63,529 nt of DNA. Origin: an uncultured Blautia sp. Lineage in GTDB: Bacteria; Bacillota; Clostridia; Lachnospirales; Lachnospiraceae. How positions within the stretch are numbered: position 1 is the first letter of the stretch; every line of letters starts with the position of its first letter. Of the stretch, positions 17,566 through 27,122 are shown in pieces. The position numbers and the translations under genes are program-made. A model generated the notes under the pieces. The model searched no databases. It was given only the letters and a program-made list of their open reading frames with translations, and was not told the origin of the DNA. The DNA lies in contig UQMI01000015.1 in NCBI GenBank assembly GCA_900542045.1, positions 1 through 63,529 of the forward strand, written 5' to 3'.

Positions 17566-19281
17566 CTATTCTACTTTACTGTTTTCTTCCTGTCTGTGCT
17601 TCTTCCTCCTTCTTCGCTTCCGCTCCAGCTTCATAGCCTGAACTGCCACTGCCCAGGCTGTCAGCCAGAATACTACCAGAATGATCAGCGGCAGATACTG
17701 CCACTGGTAGATCACAGTGATCTTATGGGACTTCTGGATATTTTCAAAGGTGTATTCGCTTAACTGCTCTGCAGTCACATCTTCCAGCTCTTCTCCGTCT
17801 ACCAGCACATGGGCCACTTCATACCCTTTTTTACCCTGATAGGAAACAGTGCATCCTTCATCCCGGTAAATCTCTTCCACAGTGGGAGAGATGGTTCCGT
17901 TTCTCACCTCTGTCTCCACCGTATAAGTGGGGATTTCTTCAAAAACAGCCTGCAGCGTGTGGGAAGTCTGTACATCTTCAAACGTATACTCCGTCTCATC
18001 CCCGGTGATCTCCACCTCCTGGCCGTCCACCAGAAGCCGGGCCAGTTCATAGTGCTCTTCCGGTTCAAAATGGACCGTCCCGCTTTTTCCCCGCCGCACC
18101 TGCACCGCTTCATCAATGGTTCCATTCTCTGCAGAAGTTTCAATAGTATATTGCGGAATCTCTGTAAATTCAATGATAATCTCATGATTCTCCTGAAGAT
18201 TAGAAAAAACATATTCGTTAGGATATTCCGCGATATCCAGTTCTACACCATCCACAGTCACACTGGACAATTCATAATTTTCATCCGGCGTGTAACGAAC
18301 CGTAAAATCTGTTCCCTGATCCAGCACCTTCTGACTGCTGGTCACAGTTCCATGTTCCACCGTCGTGCGCACACTGAACGCCGCCTCTACTTTCGTGGTA
18401 TAAAACGCAATCCGGCTCGGATCCTTCAACGCACTTCCGATCAGCAGTACTCCCGGCTCGATCTCGCAAATGGACTCCGGTTCCACATAAGTGTCCTCAT
18501 CTTCCATCTGCAGACTGTAAGTCCCCAAAAGCCTCCTCTCGGATATGGAATACACATGAAGTACATCTTCTTTTCCCGTTCGCTTCATAAACGGGATACT
18601 GATAATATAGTCTCCGGAAATACAGAAATCCTGAAACGCGTTTCCGGCAGAAATATCCGCCTCCATCAGAGTGTCCAGCACATTAAATTCCGTATCGGTC
18701 AGAATGAACTTAAACTCATTGTCACTGTTCCCGATCAGCATAATGTACTGGTCTTTGTCTTCCCAGTAAGCAATGGCATTGACCCTTCCTTCATCCGTCA
18801 CCTTTACCTTTCGTTTGAATTCCAGGGTATCGCCATCTACGATGAAAATACAGCCCGTATTGGATTTGTTGATCGCCCGTCCTCCCGCGATGACGATCTC
18901 ATTCCGGACCGGATCATAAGTCATGCCGTTTCCATGCTCATAATCCATTTCCGTAATATGCTTTGCATAGCTGTACTGTTCCACCGGATTCCCATTCTCA
19001 TCATAAGGATTTTTGTAGAATGCAATCAGCGTATCCGGATCTGTTTTGCTGTTGTCATAATTTTCCAGACATATGATATAGTCATCGGTGGCGCATACAG
19101 CCTGCAGCCATCCCGTAGCCTGGAATACGGAAGTTTCTCCCGCATACGTCCAGTTGGCGTCCAGAAAAACATCCGACTCCTTAATGGCTCCTTTTACCTC
19201 TGCCGCCGGCAACAGGGCCGCAAGCAGAAAGACCGCCACTGCCGCCAGTCCGTATATTCTTGTTTTTCCCTTCCTGTTCAT
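17566..19281 (-). CDS. Membrane-anchored extracellular protein with three InlB B-like repeats
   Basis: A 571-aa protein with a signal peptide (residues 1-32). Residues 35-300 look like a beta-propeller of short strands (NAIAYWEDKDQYIMLIGN, CISGDYIISIPF). Residues 300-520 are three repeats of about 70 aa with the pattern GT(V/I).......Y.......VDG.E(L/V)........YTF.N.Q..H.I, typical of divergent InlB B-repeats (Flg_new_2). A C-terminal membrane helix (LPLIILVVFWLTAWAVAV) and a basic tail (RKRRRRKKHRQ) place the protein outside the cell. It lies 64 nt downstream of the acyltransferase gene in the same direction. Its function is unknown; an extracellular binding role is likely. Confidence 0.78.
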   Translation of the reverse strand: MNRKGKTRIYGLAAVAVFLLAALLPAAEVKGAIKESDVFLDANWTYAGETSVFQATGWLQAVCATDDYIICLENYDNSKTDPDTLIAFYKNPYDENGNPVEQYSYAKHITEMDYEHGNGMTYDPVRNEIVIAGGRAINKSNTGCIFIVDGDTLEFKRKVKVTDEGRVNAIAYWEDKDQYIMLIGNSDNEFKFILTDTEFNVLDTLMEADISAGNAFQDFCISGDYIISIPFMKRTGKEDVLHVYSISERRLLGTYSLQMEDEDTYVEPESICEIEPGVLLIGSALKDPSRIAFYTTKVEAAFSVRTTVEHGTVTSSQKVLDQGTDFTVRYTPDENYELSSVTVDGVELDIAEYPNEYVFSNLQENHEIIIEFTEIPQYTIETSAENGTIDEAVQVRRGKSGTVHFEPEEHYELARLLVDGQEVEITGDETEYTFEDVQTSHTLQAVFEEIPTYTVETEVRNGTISPTVEEIYRDEGCTVSYQGKKGYEVAHVLVDGEELEDVTAEQLSEYTFENIQKSHKITVIYQWQYLPLIILVVFWLTAWAVAVQAMKLERKRRRRKKHRQEENSKVE

Positions 19282-19344
19282 TCCCTGTTTATGTACCCCT
19301 TATCTTACTTTACAGTACTCTCCGGATTCTCCCCCTTATCCTGG

Positions 19345-20364
19345 TCAGGGCTTCTGCTTTCCAAAGCAGAAATCCCCCAGAAAATTTACTACAATATGAA
19401 AAATTTTGCTCCAGATATCCATAGAAAGCAGCCACACGGTTGCTGCTGACAAAAGCGTCACCAGAATAAAATTCAACAGACTTCCACCGCTGATATAAGG
19501 AATGTGATCAATCAGCCTGTATACAAAGATGTGAAAAAAATAAACTACCATACTGTTTTTTCCTGCCCTGCTCAAAAATGTCCGTTTTCTGGAAAAGCAA
19601 GCCAGAAAACACAGAATGGCAAAACAGCCGATCAGGTAAAACAGCAGCCGGCACTCCATCCCCAGGAGATTGGACATCCCCGCCGCAGCATAAGTGGTAT
19701 TGTTTCGATATACATTGGCATCCCAGTCATTCTGAATCGCCATACCGGCACTGCCGAAGGTCAGGATCACAAATGCCGTTGTATAGATGATCCGCTCCGG
19801 CCGTTTCATCCAGTTACGCAGCTTTTCCACATGCTCTCCGCTGCAGTAATACCCCAGCAGAAAAAACGGCAGGTTTGTAAAAGCTCTGCCCAAAGTGGAA
19901 AACCGCTCCACATCCGGAAACATACCGGAAAGCAGCGCCACCAGAAAACTCAGCAGGATCACATGCCTTACCCGGGTCAGATAGGGAAGCAGCATCCGGA
20001 ACAAAAACAGCACCAGCATATACCAAAGAGCAAATCCTGGTGAAAATATTTTCAGTCGAAGCCTTCCAGACACTACCCACTCGCCCAATGCGACCAACAC
20101 CGTGATCAGCATGTAAGGAATCAGCACTTTCCGGATATTATACTCCATATTCCGTCTCCCCAGATTCTTGGAAAAATATCCGGACACAAACATCATAACA
20201 GACATATGAAACAGGAGGACTGCTGTACACAGCAAGTCCCCCGCAAGACTCCCGCTTCGGATGGTTACCCCGGCAAAGTGCTCCCATACCACGAGGAAAA
20301 TAATGAATCCTTTTATATTGTCAAATAAATACTCTCTTTTTTCTGCCACGGCCTTATCTTCCAT
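19345..20364 (-). CDS. Membrane acyltransferase, Acyl_transf_3 family
   Basis: A 339-aa polytopic protein with about ten hydrophobic segments. It opens with YLFDNIKGFIIFLVVWEHF, the D-x-x-(R/K)-G-x-x-x-x-x-V-x-x-H variant of the acyltransferase-3 motif. These enzymes O-acetylate or otherwise acylate surface glycans using cytoplasmic acyl-CoA. It sits at the end of the wall-polymer operon, so it probably decorates that polymer. Donor and acceptor are unknown. Confidence 0.8.
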   Translation of the reverse strand: MEDKAVAEKREYLFDNIKGFIIFLVVWEHFAGVTIRSGSLAGDLLCTAVLLFHMSVMMFVSGYFSKNLGRRNMEYNIRKVLIPYMLITVLVALGEWVVSGRLRLKIFSPGFALWYMLVLFLFRMLLPYLTRVRHVILLSFLVALLSGMFPDVERFSTLGRAFTNLPFFLLGYYCSGEHVEKLRNWMKRPERIIYTTAFVILTFGSAGMAIQNDWDANVYRNNTTYAAAGMSNLLGMECRLLFYLIGCFAILCFLACFSRKRTFLSRAGKNSMVVYFFHIFVYRLIDHIPYISGGSLLNFILVTLLSAATVWLLSMDIWSKIFHIVVNFLGDFCFGKQKP

Positions 20365-20389
20365 CCTGTACTATAATTGGGTGTAATGA

Positions 20390-20429
20390 ATACCAGGCGA
20401 ATCGCTTCGCACTTCCGGCCCCCTGGTAT
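20390..20429 (-). other. Hairpin between the KdsC-like and acyltransferase genes
   Basis: ATACCAGG and CCTGGTAT arms enclose an inner GCGAA ... TTCGC hairpin in the 71-nt gap. There is no clear T-tract, so this is more likely a processing or partial-termination element than a full terminator. Confidence 0.4.
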
Positions 20430-20435
20430 CCTCTC

Positions 20436-20939
20436 TTATGCAAACGCTTCTTCTATGGCTTTCTCCCACAGTCCTTTATCTTTCAGCAGAAGTTCCACAA
20501 ATTCCCGGACCGCACCTTCTCCGCCCCTGGAACGAAGCACATAATCGCACCGCCCCCGGATCTCCGGCGCGGCATCGCTGGGGCAGGCACAGGTCCCCAC
20601 TTTCCCCATTGCATAATAATCATTCAGATCATCGCCGATATATGCCACCTCGTCCCGCTCCAGGTTCTGCTCTTTCATAAAACTTTCTATAAAAGATACT
20701 TTATTTTTTACATTCTGAAACACATATTCGATATGAAGTTCTTCTGCCCGCTGCAGCACACAGTTGCTTTCTCTTCCTGTCATTATCATAAACTGGATCC
20801 CCTGGGTATGGGCAAGCTGTATTCCGCAGCCGTCTTTGATGGAAAATTTTTTCGTTTCCACACGATTGTTGTCAATGTAGACGCCTCCGTCTGTCATGGT
20901 GCCGTCCACATCCAAAATGATCAGCCGAATATTTTTCAT
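20436..20939 (-). CDS. KdsC-like HAD phosphatase (ulosonate-phosphate phosphatase)
   Basis: A 167-aa C0-type HAD hydrolase very close in pattern to KDO-8-phosphate phosphatase. Motif I is LDVDGTMTDG, motif II threonine is in IMTGRES, motif III lysine is in QNVKNKV, motif IV is YIGDDLNDY, and the C-terminal tail contains SRGGEGAVREF, typical of KdsC tetramers. It should dephosphorylate a 2-keto-3-deoxy sugar acid phosphate. It is 4 nt downstream of the aldolase gene. KdsC homologues are also found in nonulosonic-acid pathways, so the exact sugar is open. Confidence 0.85.
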   Translation of the reverse strand: MKNIRLIILDVDGTMTDGGVYIDNNRVETKKFSIKDGCGIQLAHTQGIQFMIMTGRESNCVLQRAEELHIEYVFQNVKNKVSFIESFMKEQNLERDEVAYIGDDLNDYYAMGKVGTCACPSDAAPEIRGRCDYVLRSRGGEGAVREFVELLLKDKGLWEKAIEEAFA

Positions 20940-20943
20940 CTTC

Positions 20944-22530
20944 CTACTCCTCTGTCTCCTGATACTTGGATGCCGTCAGGAACTCCACTTCCATCTGCGC
21001 CCGAATAGGAACCAGAAGTCTGCAGATCAGCTTATTGGTGCTGGCCGCATCTTTGCGCCGGTCCTGATAATCCAGGATATGGCTCACATAATCGCTGCGC
21101 TTCTCCTCGTATCCGTCAAAGCCCGCCACATAAACTTTGGTCACTCCCATCTGCTTGAGCAGACGCAGGAGCATAATGGTGCTGTTGTCAAATACGCCAT
21201 TCTCATCATAGGTCAGATCATGATAGTTAAATACATAGTCTGCCGCTGCAGCGTCCTTCACATTGGAGGTCACCATAACCTTCTCGCTCTTATCTTCTGA
21301 CACGTACTCTTCATAACGCTTCACATTGCTGAAGAACTGATAATCAGCCCGGTACAGCTCACTGGAGAAATTCACCGTAATCACCAGCGGATTTTCTTTT
21401 TCGATGAAAGCAGAAATCCGATCCTTTTCCCGCTCCAGACTTCCTCCCGGAGCCAGGATCAGAAGATTTCTGCCTTTCAGTTCTCCGGCCAGTGTCTTTC
21501 TGGCTTCTTTGTCATCCACCGAAATATCCTGATAGCTGTAATACAGACCTTCCGCGTATGCCTCATCAAAAGCGGTCTTCTTGTTGTCTGCAATGGAAGC
21601 CAGGATATGGTTGATATCTTTTGCTTTTAATTTTCCCTTGTTCAGCAGGAACTCCGCATAATTTCTGTGGAGATTATACTGAGCAGACAGAGAATAGGCA
21701 GTGCTGTAGCCCCAGGGTTCGATCCGCTTCAGAGGAACGATATAATCGTCAATGGTATCCAGGATCGGATCCAGGTTGTAGGTCTTATTATAGTGATTAT
21801 TCAGATAATCCATGATCAGCTCGATACAGAGATTACCCGGAACACGTCCCATTCCCAGCAGAGAACCGTCAATCACACACTTCCTGTCATATCTTTTCAG
21901 ATTCAGAAATTCCTGAGCCAGAGAATAGGATAAAGAAAGGTTCTCATGAAGATGCAGTCCAATGGTAATATCCTTATCCAGATTATTCTCACAGAGAGAA
22001 TACAGCCGGATCAGATCGTTTCTTTTCATGGAGCCAAAAGTATCCACAATGGAAAATACCGTGGGATGAATGGCATTTACTTTATCCAGAATAGTCAGAA
22101 GTTCCTTATCTCCATACCCCATAATATTAATGGGATTGCAGGAAACCTCATATCCTTTCTCCATTACCTTCCGGCAATATTCCAGACCTTCATCCACATC
22201 ATAATCATGAAACGTAACCCGGATCCTCTTAATAGGGCCTCCGTCATAGTCTTCCAGCTGGCCAAGATCGTATTTGTTGTGCAGCGACATCAATGTAAAA
22301 TGCGTATTTCCACAGTTCTTCGGAAGGAATGCGTATGCCTCGTGTACATGACGGAAAACCGTGCGGTCAGGGTTCGGATCTTCGTTCCGCAAAAATCCCA
22401 GTTCTACCTGTTCCACATTTGCCGCGATCAGCTGGCGGATCGTACTTTTGATCATACGATTCCCAAAATTCCAGTCATTTAAATATCCGCCGTCCCGAAG
22501 GGTACAGTCCAGAGTCTGTATTTTATCCAT
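20944..22530 (-). CDS. DRE-TIM (HMGL-like) aldolase fused to a DUF115/sialyltransferase-like domain
   Basis: A 528-aa protein. Residues 1-340 are a DRE-TIM metalloenzyme domain: LDCTLRDGGY (Arg12-Asp13) and the metal-binding HLH pair (His193, His195) in GLHLHENLS, as in 4-hydroxy-2-oxovalerate aldolase. Residues 353-500 resemble DUF115/MptE-like domains: LLILAPGGSL parallels the FLIGNGPSL of its neighbours, and VTKVYVAGFDGY parallels their FKEICLLGVDC. The aldolase would join pyruvate (or a related enolate) to an aldehyde, making a 2-keto-3-deoxy acid. It overlaps the cytidylyltransferase gene by 8 nt. AAGGAGG lies 6 nt before the ATG. The substrate aldehyde is not known. Confidence 0.8.
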   Translation of the reverse strand: MDKIQTLDCTLRDGGYLNDWNFGNRMIKSTIRQLIAANVEQVELGFLRNEDPNPDRTVFRHVHEAYAFLPKNCGNTHFTLMSLHNKYDLGQLEDYDGGPIKRIRVTFHDYDVDEGLEYCRKVMEKGYEVSCNPINIMGYGDKELLTILDKVNAIHPTVFSIVDTFGSMKRNDLIRLYSLCENNLDKDITIGLHLHENLSLSYSLAQEFLNLKRYDRKCVIDGSLLGMGRVPGNLCIELIMDYLNNHYNKTYNLDPILDTIDDYIVPLKRIEPWGYSTAYSLSAQYNLHRNYAEFLLNKGKLKAKDINHILASIADNKKTAFDEAYAEGLYYSYQDISVDDKEARKTLAGELKGRNLLILAPGGSLEREKDRISAFIEKENPLVITVNFSSELYRADYQFFSNVKRYEEYVSEDKSEKVMVTSNVKDAAAADYVFNYHDLTYDENGVFDNSTIMLLRLLKQMGVTKVYVAGFDGYEEKRSDYVSHILDYQDRRKDAASTNKLICRLLVPIRAQMEVEFLTASKYQETEE

Positions 22531-23275
22531 GATTAACCTCCTTATTTAACTTTTCTGCCATCATCTGCCGCACTCTCTCCAAATCCTTTGGCGTATCTAC
22601 AGACAGTGTATGACAATGGTCTACTTTGATCAACTGTAAGGTTTTTCCATAATCCAGGAAACGCATGGTATCGATCCCCTCAATCTTTTCCCACCGCCCC
22701 GGTTCGGAATTTTTGTAGAAATCCAGCATTTTTTTGTTATAGCCCAGGATTCCCACATGTTTATAATACTCAAATTCAATGCTTTTAAACGGATACGGAA
22801 TCGGAGTCCGGGACATATACATGGCCCGCATCTGATCGTCAAATACCATTTTGATATTCGCCGCATCCAGAACTTCCGATGGATTTTCCATGGTCGTTAT
22901 AATATTTGTGCCGAATTCTTCTTCTGTAATAATGGTATCCGGCACTGCCGCATCAATGAGATCCGGATCCAGCAGCGGCTCATCTCCATTAAGCTGCACA
23001 TAAAAATCCGCCTGGATCGACTCCGATACTTCCTGCAGCCGGTTGGCGCCAGTCCGGTGTTCGGTGCTGGTCATTACCACGGGAATCTCATGCTGCCTGC
23101 ACATATCCTCGATTCTGCTGTCATCTGTAGCCACATAAACTTCATCTAATTTTTTTGCCTTTTTCACCTGCTCGTAAACCCATACCAACATGGGCTTGCC
23201 GCAGATATCCATCAGCGGTTTGCCCGGCAGCCTGGTAGAAGCATATCTTGCAGGAATCACACCTACAACCTTCAT
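22523..23275 (-). CDS. KdsB-like CMP-ulosonate cytidylyltransferase
   Basis: A 250-aa nucleotidyltransferase with the KDO cytidylyltransferase signatures VIPARYASTRLPGKPL near the start, ATDD in the middle and QLNGDEPLLDPDLID. It should activate a 2-keto-3-deoxy sugar acid with CTP to the CMP-sugar. A KdsB homologue is unusual in a Gram-positive, which has no lipid A or KDO core. The ATG at 23275 is preceded by CAGGAGGAG. It lies between the fused CDP-glycerol transferase and the aldolase. Confidence 0.87.
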   Translation of the reverse strand: MKVVGVIPARYASTRLPGKPLMDICGKPMLVWVYEQVKKAKKLDEVYVATDDSRIEDMCRQHEIPVVMTSTEHRTGANRLQEVSESIQADFYVQLNGDEPLLDPDLIDAAVPDTIITEEEFGTNIITTMENPSEVLDAANIKMVFDDQMRAMYMSRTPIPYPFKSIEFEYYKHVGILGYNKKMLDFYKNSEPGRWEKIEGIDTMRFLDYGKTLQLIKVDHCHTLSVDTPKDLERVRQMMAEKLNKEVNHG

Positions 23276-23305
23276 CTTGACTCCTCCTGTTTTACACGTC
23301 ATCTT

Positions 23306-25507
23306 TTATCTTCCCAGAGCCTCTTCCAGAGATTTTCTTTCAAACTCCTCCAAGGCTCCCCCTCTGGTGCAGTTATAAATCTTAATACCGTGCTTCTTTG
23401 CATATTCCTCGATGACTTTATAAGCATGAACCGAAACTTCATAATAATAACGTCCGATATCCTCCGCCGTAATATTGGGAATGCCCAGACGGCGTCCGAT
23501 CTTTTTATATTCTTTCTGGATATCTTCCTGTTTCATATAATTCTGTATAAAATGTCCCTGTCCGGAAAACGTGCTGGTACAGTCCACACCCAGCAGGCAG
23601 ATTTCCTTAAATCCCATATACATGGCCAGCTCCAGCATAAATGACATTACCGTGGCCTTGGACGGCACATAGTAATCCATCATATTCCCGTGAACCCAGT
23701 ACCTGTCATCGGAAATATTCTGCACATAGGTCAGCTTCTCCGGATATACCTGCATCCGGTTGTAAGAGGCCCTGTTTACAAAAAGCGGATAGGGAAACTC
23801 CTTCTCAAATCTGGGATACAGATGATAGATCAGTTCCTTGTCGATGGCGCACATATAGGTGGGACGCCACTGGGTCTGGTCGAAGATCTTGTGGATCATA
23901 TTGCATCCAAAACAGGTCTCTTCCTGCAGCATATCCAGATCCGAAGCCTTCAGGCTGGGACCATTGCCGATGAGAAAGCATCGTTCTCCTTGATGCTTGT
24001 TCTTATAGGAAAGAAGCTGCCGGTAATTGTCATTGGTGCAGATTCCCCTTGTCCGCAGGAATCCCAGGATTGAATATTTTGCACGGAGATACAGGAATTT
24101 CAGTTTTCTCTCTCCCAGTCCCAAAAAACGCATCAGCTTACGCAGAACCCAGAGTACTTTCCGCACACAGATGGCTGACACATGAAGCAATCCATACAGA
24201 ATCCTGTGCCTTGCCAGAAAGTCTTTCATATAAAACGGCTCTTTTTCCTCCGGCGCAAAACAAAGGTCCAGCACCCGCCTGGATGCCTGTCCGTCATCAA
24301 AGGTTACGAATTTGTCCAGGAACTTCTGGTATTTCTCATCCACAGTAAAGTTTTCAGAAAGGTCCAGGATCGCACGGGCCAGCTCCTCTGTGGTCTTCAC
24401 AATGGGACCGGGCAGTTCGCTGACATCAAAATAGAAGCCGCGGATATTATTGGCATATTCATCCAGATCATACATAAAGAAAATTTCCGGCTTGCGCAGA
24501 TTGGCATAATCAAAACAGGTACTGGAATAATCCGATACCAGCATGTCGCTGGCCACATACAGTTCATTGATATCCTCCACCTGCGTTACATCGATTACCC
24601 GGTCCGCCACCTCTTCCGGAATCAGGTCATACTGTTTTACATGATGATGGGAACGGAACAAAAGGATATAGTCATCCCCCAGCAGTTCAAACAGCTTCCG
24701 CATATCCAGCTGGGTATTCAGCGTAAAGCCCACGCCTTCTTTTCGTTCTGTATCCCTCCAGGTGGGCGCATAGAGAATAGCTTTCTTTCCCTCCGGTATA
24801 TTCAGCTTCTGGCGCAGACGTTTTCTGTCTTCTTCCGTATAATTCAGGAGAAAATCATTGCGGGGATACCCGGTCTCCACCACAGCTTTTTCGTTATGGC
24901 AATCCTTCAGCGCAAAAGCAGAAGTAATGGTCTCTGAATAAAACGGAGACGGAGAAAGCAGATAATCCATTTTTGCCCCCTTCTTGGCGAATGTACGTCT
25001 GGTTTCTTCTTTACTTCTGCGGAAATCGCTGTCATAGATCACATCACACCCCACACGCTTCATGGGGATCCCATGCCAGGTCTCAATATACGTCTGATTT
25101 TTCTTGGGGCGCATATAGTCCGGAATAGACATATTATACACCCAGTATTTTGCCGTGGTGAATGCCCGGTGATACCGCTGGCTGTTATGCCTTACCAGTG
25201 TAGTATTCGGATTATCCAAAAGCTCCAGATGATCGTTCACCCGGGTCACAGACCAGATAAACTGGTAATCTTTAAAGCGTTCATCTTTCAGCATGGCCTC
25301 ATAAATGGCTTTCGGACTGCAGCTGTAAGATTTCCCCCAGAAAGATTCAAACACTACGGTTTTCTTATCCGTCATATGAGTAATGCTACTCATACGATAC
25401 TTGAAACTTTTTACGAAAAACTTTGTCCGCAGAAAAAACGGCCGGAACCATTTGTGCTTCAGTGAAAACGCTTCTATTTTCTTCTTTACTTTACGAACGA
25501 TACTCAC
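23306..25507 (-). CDS. CDP-glycerol glycerophosphotransferase fused to a DUF115/GT42-like domain
   Basis: A 733-aa bifunctional protein. Residues 50-400 are a TagB/TagF domain (Glyphos_transf): TWHGIPMKRVG, YPRNDFLL, ILYAPTWRDTE, FRSHHHVK, SDYSSTCFDYANL. Residues 505-733 are a DUF115/MptE-like domain: CFLIGNGPSL, CFGCNMIHKIFDQTQWRPTY, KEICLLGVDC and the end motif NCTRGGALEEF. Maf proteins with this domain transfer CMP-nonulosonic acids to flagellin, so this half may add the CMP-sugar of the neighbouring pathway to a glycerol-phosphate backbone. GTG start with AAGGAGAG upstream. The GT assignment of the second half is inference. Confidence 0.83.
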   Translation of the reverse strand: MSIVRKVKKKIEAFSLKHKWFRPFFLRTKFFVKSFKYRMSSITHMTDKKTVVFESFWGKSYSCSPKAIYEAMLKDERFKDYQFIWSVTRVNDHLELLDNPNTTLVRHNSQRYHRAFTTAKYWVYNMSIPDYMRPKKNQTYIETWHGIPMKRVGCDVIYDSDFRRSKEETRRTFAKKGAKMDYLLSPSPFYSETITSAFALKDCHNEKAVVETGYPRNDFLLNYTEEDRKRLRQKLNIPEGKKAILYAPTWRDTERKEGVGFTLNTQLDMRKLFELLGDDYILLFRSHHHVKQYDLIPEEVADRVIDVTQVEDINELYVASDMLVSDYSSTCFDYANLRKPEIFFMYDLDEYANNIRGFYFDVSELPGPIVKTTEELARAILDLSENFTVDEKYQKFLDKFVTFDDGQASRRVLDLCFAPEEKEPFYMKDFLARHRILYGLLHVSAICVRKVLWVLRKLMRFLGLGERKLKFLYLRAKYSILGFLRTRGICTNDNYRQLLSYKNKHQGERCFLIGNGPSLKASDLDMLQEETCFGCNMIHKIFDQTQWRPTYMCAIDKELIYHLYPRFEKEFPYPLFVNRASYNRMQVYPEKLTYVQNISDDRYWVHGNMMDYYVPSKATVMSFMLELAMYMGFKEICLLGVDCTSTFSGQGHFIQNYMKQEDIQKEYKKIGRRLGIPNITAEDIGRYYYEVSVHAYKVIEEYAKKHGIKIYNCTRGGALEEFERKSLEEALGR

Positions 25508-25589
25508 CCTTATTTCTCTCCTTGCTGAATTATATTCTTATATCCCCCTGAAAATGGAACAGCTTCCTCCCCGGATGTTCTCCATCCTC

Positions 25590-26327
25590 TTAATCTTTTT
25601 CCATAAAAGCTTCATAGGCCTCCAGCACTTCTCCGGGCTCCCCGATCATTTTGATCTCACCGTCATGAAGCCACATCAGGCTGGTACAAAGCTTCCGCAG
25701 CGTATCCGAACTGTGGGATACAATAAGCACAGTCCGGTCCTTATTGGAAATCAGCTCTTTCATTTTATTATAACTCTTCTTCTTAAACTTCACATCTCCT
25801 ACGCTTAAGACCTCGTCGATCAGCATAATATCCGCCTCCAAAACCGCCGTAATGGAAAAGGCCAGCTTGGAATGCATGCCGCTGGAATACGTCCGTACAG
25901 GCATATCAATAAATCTTCCCAGGCCGGCAAATTTGATGATCTCATCCATCTTTGACTGCACCTGCTCCTCCGAAAATCCCAGAAGCATACCGGAAAGCAT
26001 GATATTTTCACGTCCCGTCAAAGATTTGTTAAAACCCACGCCGATAGACAGCAGGGAAATAGAATGTCCGTGAAGATCAATGGTCCCCGAATCCGGCGAA
26101 AAAATACCGGCTATGGCCCGGAGCATGGTGGATTTTCCGCTTCCGTTCTTTCCAACGATTCCCATAATCTCCCCTTCGGGAACAGAAAAAGTAACGCCGC
26201 GGACAGCTTCAAAAACTTCCACCTTTGATTTCTTCATTTTGAAGAGACTTTTTCGAATAGAGAAGGATTTCAGACATCGATAACTGATTCTCAGATCCTT
26301 TACATCAATCGCATATTTTGTTTCCAT
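25590..26327 (-). CDS. tagH: Teichoic acid / polysaccharide ABC exporter, ATP-binding subunit
   Basis: A 245-aa ATPase: Walker A GKNGSGKST, signature YSSGMHSKLAF, Walker B IMLIDEVLSVGD. The SSGM signature is characteristic of ABC-2 polymer exporters (TagH/Wzt group). It lacks the extra C-terminal domain of Bacillus TagH. It follows the permease gene directly, with adjacent stop and start. Confidence 0.9.
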   Translation of the reverse strand: METKYAIDVKDLRISYRCLKSFSIRKSLFKMKKSKVEVFEAVRGVTFSVPEGEIMGIVGKNGSGKSTMLRAIAGIFSPDSGTIDLHGHSISLLSIGVGFNKSLTGRENIMLSGMLLGFSEEQVQSKMDEIIKFAGLGRFIDMPVRTYSSGMHSKLAFSITAVLEADIMLIDEVLSVGDVKFKKKSYNKMKELISNKDRTVLIVSHSSDTLRKLCTSLMWLHDGEIKMIGEPGEVLEAYEAFMEKD

Positions 26328-27107
26328 TTAAATCACCTTTACATAGCTGTTTTCATATTTGTAGACCACCCGGATAGCAATAACCGTCAGGAGAACTCCC
26401 ACCGCTCCCCATATCAGGATCAGCCAGATTTCCGGAGTTGTGGAATACAGCATACAGTTTCTCATGGAATCCATAATGAATGCCATGGGATTGCATTTCA
26501 GCAAAATCGTCTGATATGGTTCCGGAACCGTCTGAGAAATCGAATAAAAAATACCGGACATATAGAATGTCAGACGCAGCAAAACCGTCATAACATTGAA
26601 CAGGTCATCCACAAACACCCCAAAATGCATCATAATATTGCTGACGCCGAAGGTCAGGATCACCAGCACCATCAGCAAAGGGATCATAAACAGAATATTC
26701 CAGGTCACAGGAACCCGGTAAATGACCATCATGATCAGCACCAGGATGAAAGAGATCATCATCTTGAAACCGTTTACTAAAAGCTTCTGCAGTACCAGCA
26801 CAAACTTTGGCAGATAGACCTTCGTTACTATCTGTTTGTTGGCTTTTACCAGCTTTACGCTTCCAATCACTGTCTTGTTGAAAAAATTCCAGCTGGTCAG
26901 GCCGATGAATACAAAGACCGGAAAATACTGAACAGATTTCCGGAATACGACCATAGCAATAAACGTATACACCAGCATAAACAGCAGAGGATCCAGAATC
27001 CACCACAGCCAGTTGAGATAAGAACTTGCCACTTCGGATTTCAGTTCAGACTTTGCCGCATACTTCGTATATTTCCAATACTTCTTCAGATCGTTTACAA
27101 ACCTCAT
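26328..27107 (-). CDS. tagG: Teichoic acid / polysaccharide ABC exporter, permease subunit
   Basis: A 259-aa ABC-2 permease with six hydrophobic segments. Characteristic segments are SYLNWLWWILDPLLFMLVY and the late MSGIFYSISQTVPEPYQ. With TagH it would flip the undecaprenyl-linked polymer. It is adjacent to tagD. Confidence 0.9.
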   Translation of the reverse strand: MRFVNDLKKYWKYTKYAAKSELKSEVASSYLNWLWWILDPLLFMLVYTFIAMVVFRKSVQYFPVFVFIGLTSWNFFNKTVIGSVKLVKANKQIVTKVYLPKFVLVLQKLLVNGFKMMISFILVLIMMVIYRVPVTWNILFMIPLLMVLVILTFGVSNIMMHFGVFVDDLFNVMTVLLRLTFYMSGIFYSISQTVPEPYQTILLKCNPMAFIMDSMRNCMLYSTTPEIWLILIWGAVGVLLTVIAIRVVYKYENSYVKVI

Positions 27108-27122
27108 TCTCTGCGTTCCTCT

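Noticed and set aside
17809..19449. Long plus-strand open frame (546 codons)
   Set aside because: It is antisense to the repeat-domain protein gene, has no ribosome-binding site or recognisable domain, and its composition is that of a complementary frame.
20390..20429. Intrinsic terminator splitting the wall-polymer operon
   Set aside because: The hairpin has a large loop and no T-tract, so full termination is unlikely.
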